Positions 5,860 through 8,735 of a stretch of DNA of 8,735 nt are shown piece after piece; position 1 is the first letter of the stretch, and each line of letters starts with the position of its first letter. Below the pieces are notes generated by a model, which saw only the letters and a list, made by a program, of their open reading frames with translations, made no database searches and had not been told where the DNA came from. Source of the stretch: JBIIUJ01 sp044340025 (GTDB taxonomy: Bacteria > Pseudomonadota > Alphaproteobacteria > Caulobacterales > Aquidulcibacteraceae). A program made the translations under genes and the position numbers. The DNA is taken from positions 1 through 8,735 of the forward strand of contig JBIIUJ010000112.1 in NCBI GenBank assembly GCA_044340025.1, given 5' to 3'.

Positions 5860-7173
5860 ATGACCTCCCCCTTCTCCGGCGTGTATCGGCCGATCCTTGA
5901 GCGCATCGAGCACGGCGCGGACAATGTGTTCCTGACGGGGCGGGCGGGCTCGGGCAAGACCACCTTCCTGCGCGACCTGATGACGAGCACGCCGCGCAAG
6001 GCCATCGTTCTGGCGCCCACGGGGCTTGCCGCCATCACCGCCGGGGGCCAGACGATCCACAGTTTCTTCCGCCTGCCGCCGCGCCTGGTGGAGGAAAGCG
6101 AGCTGCGCCGGCTGAAGACCGCCAAGCTGATCCAGGCGCTGGAGCTTCTGGTGATCGACGAGGCGAGCATGGTGCGCGCCGATGCGCTGCACATGGTCGA
6201 TCTGTCGCTGCGGATGCACCGCAAGACGCAGCGGCCGTTCGGCGGGGTGCAGACCGTGCTGATCGGCGATCCCTATCAGCTTCCCCCCATCGCCAGCGGA
6301 GAGGAGGCCGCCATTCTGCAGCGGCGCTTCGGCGGCCAGTTCTTCTTCCACGCCCCGGCATTCCGCGACGGCGACTTCAGCTTCATCGAGCTTCAGCGCA
6401 TCTTCCGCCAGACCGACGAGACGCTGGTGGGTCTGCTCAATCGGGTGCGCGAAGGCATGCTGACGCCGGGAGACGCTGCGCTGCTGGCCAGCCGGGTGAC
6501 GCCGCGCGCCACGTTCGACCCCGATGAATCAGCCATCACTCTGACGCCCACCAATGAAGCCGCCCGCACCATCAACGAGGCCGCGCTCGCCGCCTTGCCC
6601 AGCCCGGTGAAGGCCTATGAGGCGCGGGTGGAGGGCGAGTTTGACGAGCGCATGTTTCCCGTGGAGCGCATGCTGGCGCTGAAAGAGGGCGCGCGCGTGA
6701 TCTTCACCCGCAACGACCCGGACGGGCGCTGGGTGAACGGCACGCTTGGCCGCGTGACGGGGCTTGATCGCTTTTCGGTGGAGGTAGAGGTGCGCGGCGA
6801 GCGCCACGACGTGACCGCCGCCCAATGGGACCGGCATCGCTACGATTACGATGCCGACACAGACGCCGTCACGCGCGAGACCATCGGCTCGTTCAAGCAG
6901 ATGCCGCTGCGGCTGGCCTGGGCGCTGACCATCCACAAGGCGCAGGGCCTGACCTTTGATCGGGTGTATCTGGAGCTTGGCCGGCGCATGTTCGCCCATG
7001 GCCAGGCCTATGTGGCGCTCTCGCGCTGCCGCACCCTCGAAGGGCTCGGCCTGTCGCGGCCGCTGGAGCGGCGCGATCTGGTGATCGATCCGGCCGCCTT
7101 CGCCTGGGGCGTGCTCTATGGCGAGGAACAGGGCGAGGGCTGGCGCGCCGGGCGGCTGGCCACAGGCTGGTGA
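5860..7173 (+). CDS. PIF1-like ATP-dependent DNA helicase (SF1B)
   Basis: Predicted 5'-3' DNA helicase of the PIF1/RecD-like group (COG0507). The 437 residues carry the SF1 motifs: Walker A GRAGSGKT (27-34), motif Ia APTGLAA (52-58) with QTIHSFF (64-70), Walker B LVIDEASMV (97-105), motif III IGDPYQLPP (135-143), motif IV-like ELQRIFRQ near residue 180, then a 2B/SH3-like segment and motif V TIHKAQGLTFD (357-367) and VI YVALSRCR (384-391). This is about the minimal helicase core without an N-terminal extension. Bacterial PIF1 proteins unwind forked, R-loop or G-quadruplex DNA; the precise role here is unknown. ATG 5860 has only a weak GGA upstream, but the next in-frame ATG (codon 41) would lose Walker A. 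Its promoter must lie inside the divergent E1-like gene. Confidence 0.92.
   Translation: MTSPFSGVYRPILERIEHGADNVFLTGRAGSGKTTFLRDLMTSTPRKAIVLAPTGLAAITAGGQTIHSFFRLPPRLVEESELRRLKTAKLIQALELLVIDEASMVRADALHMVDLSLRMHRKTQRPFGGVQTVLIGDPYQLPPIASGEEAAILQRRFGGQFFFHAPAFRDGDFSFIELQRIFRQTDETLVGLLNRVREGMLTPGDAALLASRVTPRATFDPDESAITLTPTNEAARTINEAALAALPSPVKAYEARVEGEFDERMFPVERMLALKEGARVIFTRNDPDGRWVNGTLGRVTGLDRFSVEVEVRGERHDVTAAQWDRHRYDYDADTDAVTRETIGSFKQMPLRLAWALTIHKAQGLTFDRVYLELGRRMFAHGQAYVALSRCRTLEGLGLSRPLERRDLVIDPAAFAWGVLYGEEQGEGWRAGRLATGW
5864..5868 (-). promoter_or_regulatory. Ribosome binding site deciding the E1-like gene start
   Basis: Minus-strand GGAGG lies 8 bases before ATG 5855 but only 2 before ATG 5861, so the inner ATG is the better start. 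These bases also encode the first codons of the divergent helicase. Confidence 0.6.
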
Positions 7174-7177
7174 GCGC

Positions 7178-7882
7178 TCAGCTGGTGTAGAGCGACCAGA
7201 GCGGGTTGCCCTTGCCCAGCTTGGCGACAAACGCCTCATGCCGGGCAAGCTCCTCCCCCGTGGCGCGCGGCGCCAGCGGGGCCGGTCGGGGGGCGATGGG
7301 CGCATAGGTGATGACGCTGTCCTCGCCGCCCGCCCCGTGGCTGTCGGCGAAGGCGAGCTTGCGCTCCCGCCCGCCGTTCAGCTGGAGATAGACTTCCGCC
7401 AGAAGCAGGCTGTCGATCAGCGCGCCGTGCTTTTCGCGCGTCTCCAGGCTGATCTCGAACCGGCGGCACAGGGCATCAAGCGAGTTTGGCGCGCCGGGAT
7501 AGCGCTTGCGCGCGATGGCCAGCGTATCGACCCAGCGCTCGGCGGGGATGGGCGCCTTGCCCGCGCGGCGCAGCTCGGCGGTGACGAACTTGCGGTCGAA
7601 CTCCGCATTGTGCGCCACCACGCGGTCCTCGCCCACGAAAGCGAGAAAGGCGTCCACCACCTCGGGCTGATAGAAGAAGGGCTTGTCCGACAGGAAGGCG
7701 GTGGAGAGCCCGTGCACCTTGAAGGCGCCCTCCGGCACCTCCCGCTCCGGATTGACATAGGCGTGGAATTTCCGGCCGGTGGGGATGAAGTCCACGATCT
7801 CGATGCAGCCGATCTCGACCAGCCGGTCGCCCTCCTCGGGGCTCATCCCAGTCGTTTCGGTATCAAGAACGATCTCACGCAT
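7178..7882 (-). CDS. dnaQ: DNA polymerase III epsilon subunit (proofreading exonuclease)
   Basis: 3'-5' DEDDh exonuclease that proofreads within the Pol III core, bound to the alpha polymerase subunit. The 234 residues show ExoI LDTETTGM (6-13; Asp7, Glu9), ExoII VAHNAEFDRKF (89-99; Asp96) and ExoIII HGALIDSLLLAEVY (152-165; His152, Asp157), followed by a flexible Pro/Ala-rich segment (about 190-208) and a C-terminal tail that in this family binds the polymerase. The start at 7882 is 6 residues before the first catalytic Asp, as is normal; the frame is open further upstream but only as overlap with coaE. It overlaps the coaE stop by 8 bases, so it is coupled. Its end meets the convergent helicase with a 4-base gap. 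Confidence 0.95.
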   Translation of the reverse strand: MREIVLDTETTGMSPEEGDRLVEIGCIEIVDFIPTGRKFHAYVNPEREVPEGAFKVHGLSTAFLSDKPFFYQPEVVDAFLAFVGEDRVVAHNAEFDRKFVTAELRRAGKAPIPAERWVDTLAIARKRYPGAPNSLDALCRRFEISLETREKHGALIDSLLLAEVYLQLNGGRERKLAFADSHGAGGEDSVITYAPIAPRPAPLAPRATGEELARHEAFVAKLGKGNPLWSLYTS

Positions 7883-8486
7883 CGCCAGGATCCCACCCGT
7901 GCGCCCGTGCGGCGGCCAGGACAGAACGCACCTGTTCGCGCGCGGCCTCAAGGCCTTGGCCGGTATCGATCACATAATCCGCCCGACGGCGCTTTTCCGC
8001 ATCCGGCGTCTGCTTGGCGAGGATTGCTTCGAACTTCTCCGGGCTCATGCCCGGCCGGTCCAGCACGCGGGCGCGCTGCAGCTCCAGCGGCGCACTGACC
8101 ACCACCACCGCGTCCACAAATCGGTCGCCGCCCGTTTCGAAAAGCAGCGGAATATCCAGCACCACAATGGGCGCACCGGCCGCTTCGGCCTTGGCCAGGA
8201 AGTCGATCTGCGCCTGCCGGACCAGGGGATGGACGATCGCCTCCAGCCGGGCCATCGCCTCGGGCCGCCCGACCACAGCCTCCGACAGCCGGGCGCGATC
8301 GACCGCGCCCGCGACGACCACGCCGGGAAAGGCTGCGCCAAGCGGGCCGACCGCGGCGCCGCCAGGGGCATAAAGCGCATGGACGGCGGCGTCGGCGTCA
8401 TAGACGGGAAGGCCCTCAGCCGCGAACAGCCCGGCCGTGGTGCTCTTGCCCATGCCGATGGAACCGGTGAGCCCGAGCCGGATCAT
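7875..8486 (-). CDS. coaE: Dephospho-CoA kinase
   Basis: Last step of coenzyme A synthesis: ATP-dependent phosphorylation of the 3'-OH of dephospho-CoA, in the cytoplasm. The 203 residues begin MIRLGLTGSIGMGKST with the P-loop at 8-16, then VYDADAAVH (28-36, the catalytic Asp pair region), VHPLVR (85-90), VLDIPLLFETG (109-119) and ADYVIDTG (169-176), all in the usual order and length. The ATG at 8486 overlaps the aroE TGA (ATGA), and its own TGA lies inside the start of dnaQ, so the three genes are translated as a coupled set. Confidence 0.96.
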   Translation of the reverse strand: MIRLGLTGSIGMGKSTTAGLFAAEGLPVYDADAAVHALYAPGGAAVGPLGAAFPGVVVAGAVDRARLSEAVVGRPEAMARLEAIVHPLVRQAQIDFLAKAEAAGAPIVVLDIPLLFETGGDRFVDAVVVVSAPLELQRARVLDRPGMSPEKFEAILAKQTPDAEKRRRADYVIDTGQGLEAAREQVRSVLAAARAHGWDPGDA

Positions 8487-8734
8487 GACCCGGCGCCGAT
8501 GGCGGCAAGCGCCCGGGCGCGACCCGTCGCGACATCAGGGCGGACGCCAAACCAGATCTCGAACGCCAACGCCGCCTGCCAGACCAGCATGCCGAGCCCA
8601 TCCACCGCCGTGCGGCGTTGCGCGCGCGCGCTGGCCAGAAGCGCCGTCTCCAGCGGGGCGTAAACCGTATCAAACAGGACGGAATTGGGGTCTGTCTGCA
8701 TGAGATCGAGCGTCAGCGGGTTTTCGCCCTTCAG
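8483..8734 (-). CDS. aroE: Shikimate dehydrogenase, C-terminal part
   Basis: The frame enters from the right edge and gives the last 83 residues, starting LKGENPLTLDL and containing SVLFDTVYAPLETALL (residues 19-34) and VDGLGMLVWQAALAFEIWFG (44-63). These are the typical end of AroE, the NADPH-dependent enzyme reducing 3-dehydroshikimate to shikimate for aromatic amino acids: the DTVY.P.ET segment after the nicotinamide fold and the DG.GML..Q...F..W.G helix that closes over substrate. The N-terminal substrate domain and the dinucleotide loop are outside the window. It ends in TGA overlapping the coaE ATG. Confidence 0.93.
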   Translation of the reverse strand: MKGENPLTLDLMQTDPNSVLFDTVYAPLETALLASARAQRRTAVDGLGMLVWQAALAFEIWFGVRPDVATGRARALAAIGAGS

Positions 8735-8735
8735 G

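Overview
The window is high-GC DNA whose core gene order points to an alphaproteobacterium. The main clue is an aroE-coaE-dnaQ run with overlapping stop and start codons, an arrangement familiar in that class. The genus cannot be resolved from sequence alone. Roughly the left third (1 to about 2680) is accessory DNA. The right two thirds (about 2680-8735) are compact chromosomal housekeeping genes.

Accessory part: the window opens in the last 35 codons of an IS3-family transposase and the right terminal repeat of that IS, which ends at 126. The IS sits inside an HNH-endonuclease-like gene, of which only the last 67 codons remain here (127-330). Three bases later starts an intact 268-residue protein with a C-terminal GIY-YIG nuclease domain and a large N-terminal region of unknown role (334-1140). 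After a 260-base gap without a convincing gene comes a tyrosine recombinase (integrase), about 1401-2582, pointing at the 3' end of a tRNA-Lys(CTT) gene (2679-2754, minus strand). Integrase beside the 3' end of a tRNA is the usual layout of a genomic island integrated in a tRNA gene. A tight cluster of inverted and direct repeats built on GTCACACG (2602-2649) lies between them and may hold recombinase or regulator sites.

Chromosomal part: on the minus strand, an Ntn-hydrolase isoaspartyl peptidase/asparaginase, a TrmH-type SPOUT RNA methyltransferase and folP (dihydropteroate synthase) form one translationally coupled unit, with ATGA and TTGA stop/start overlaps. The tRNA-Lys lies downstream of folP on the same strand. 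Upstream is a MoeB/ThiF/HesA-like E1 enzyme (5106-5855, minus). Its start codon is only 4 bases from the start of a divergent PIF1-like helicase (5860-7173, plus). The helicase converges, with a 4-base gap, on the minus-strand operon aroE (partial)-coaE-dnaQ.

The most interesting object is the HNH + GIY-YIG nuclease pair, carried next to an island integrase and broken by an IS. The GIY-YIG protein resembles a widespread but, to my knowledge, functionally uncharacterised family. A defence or mobile-element function is inference only. Nothing else in the window looks like a new system.
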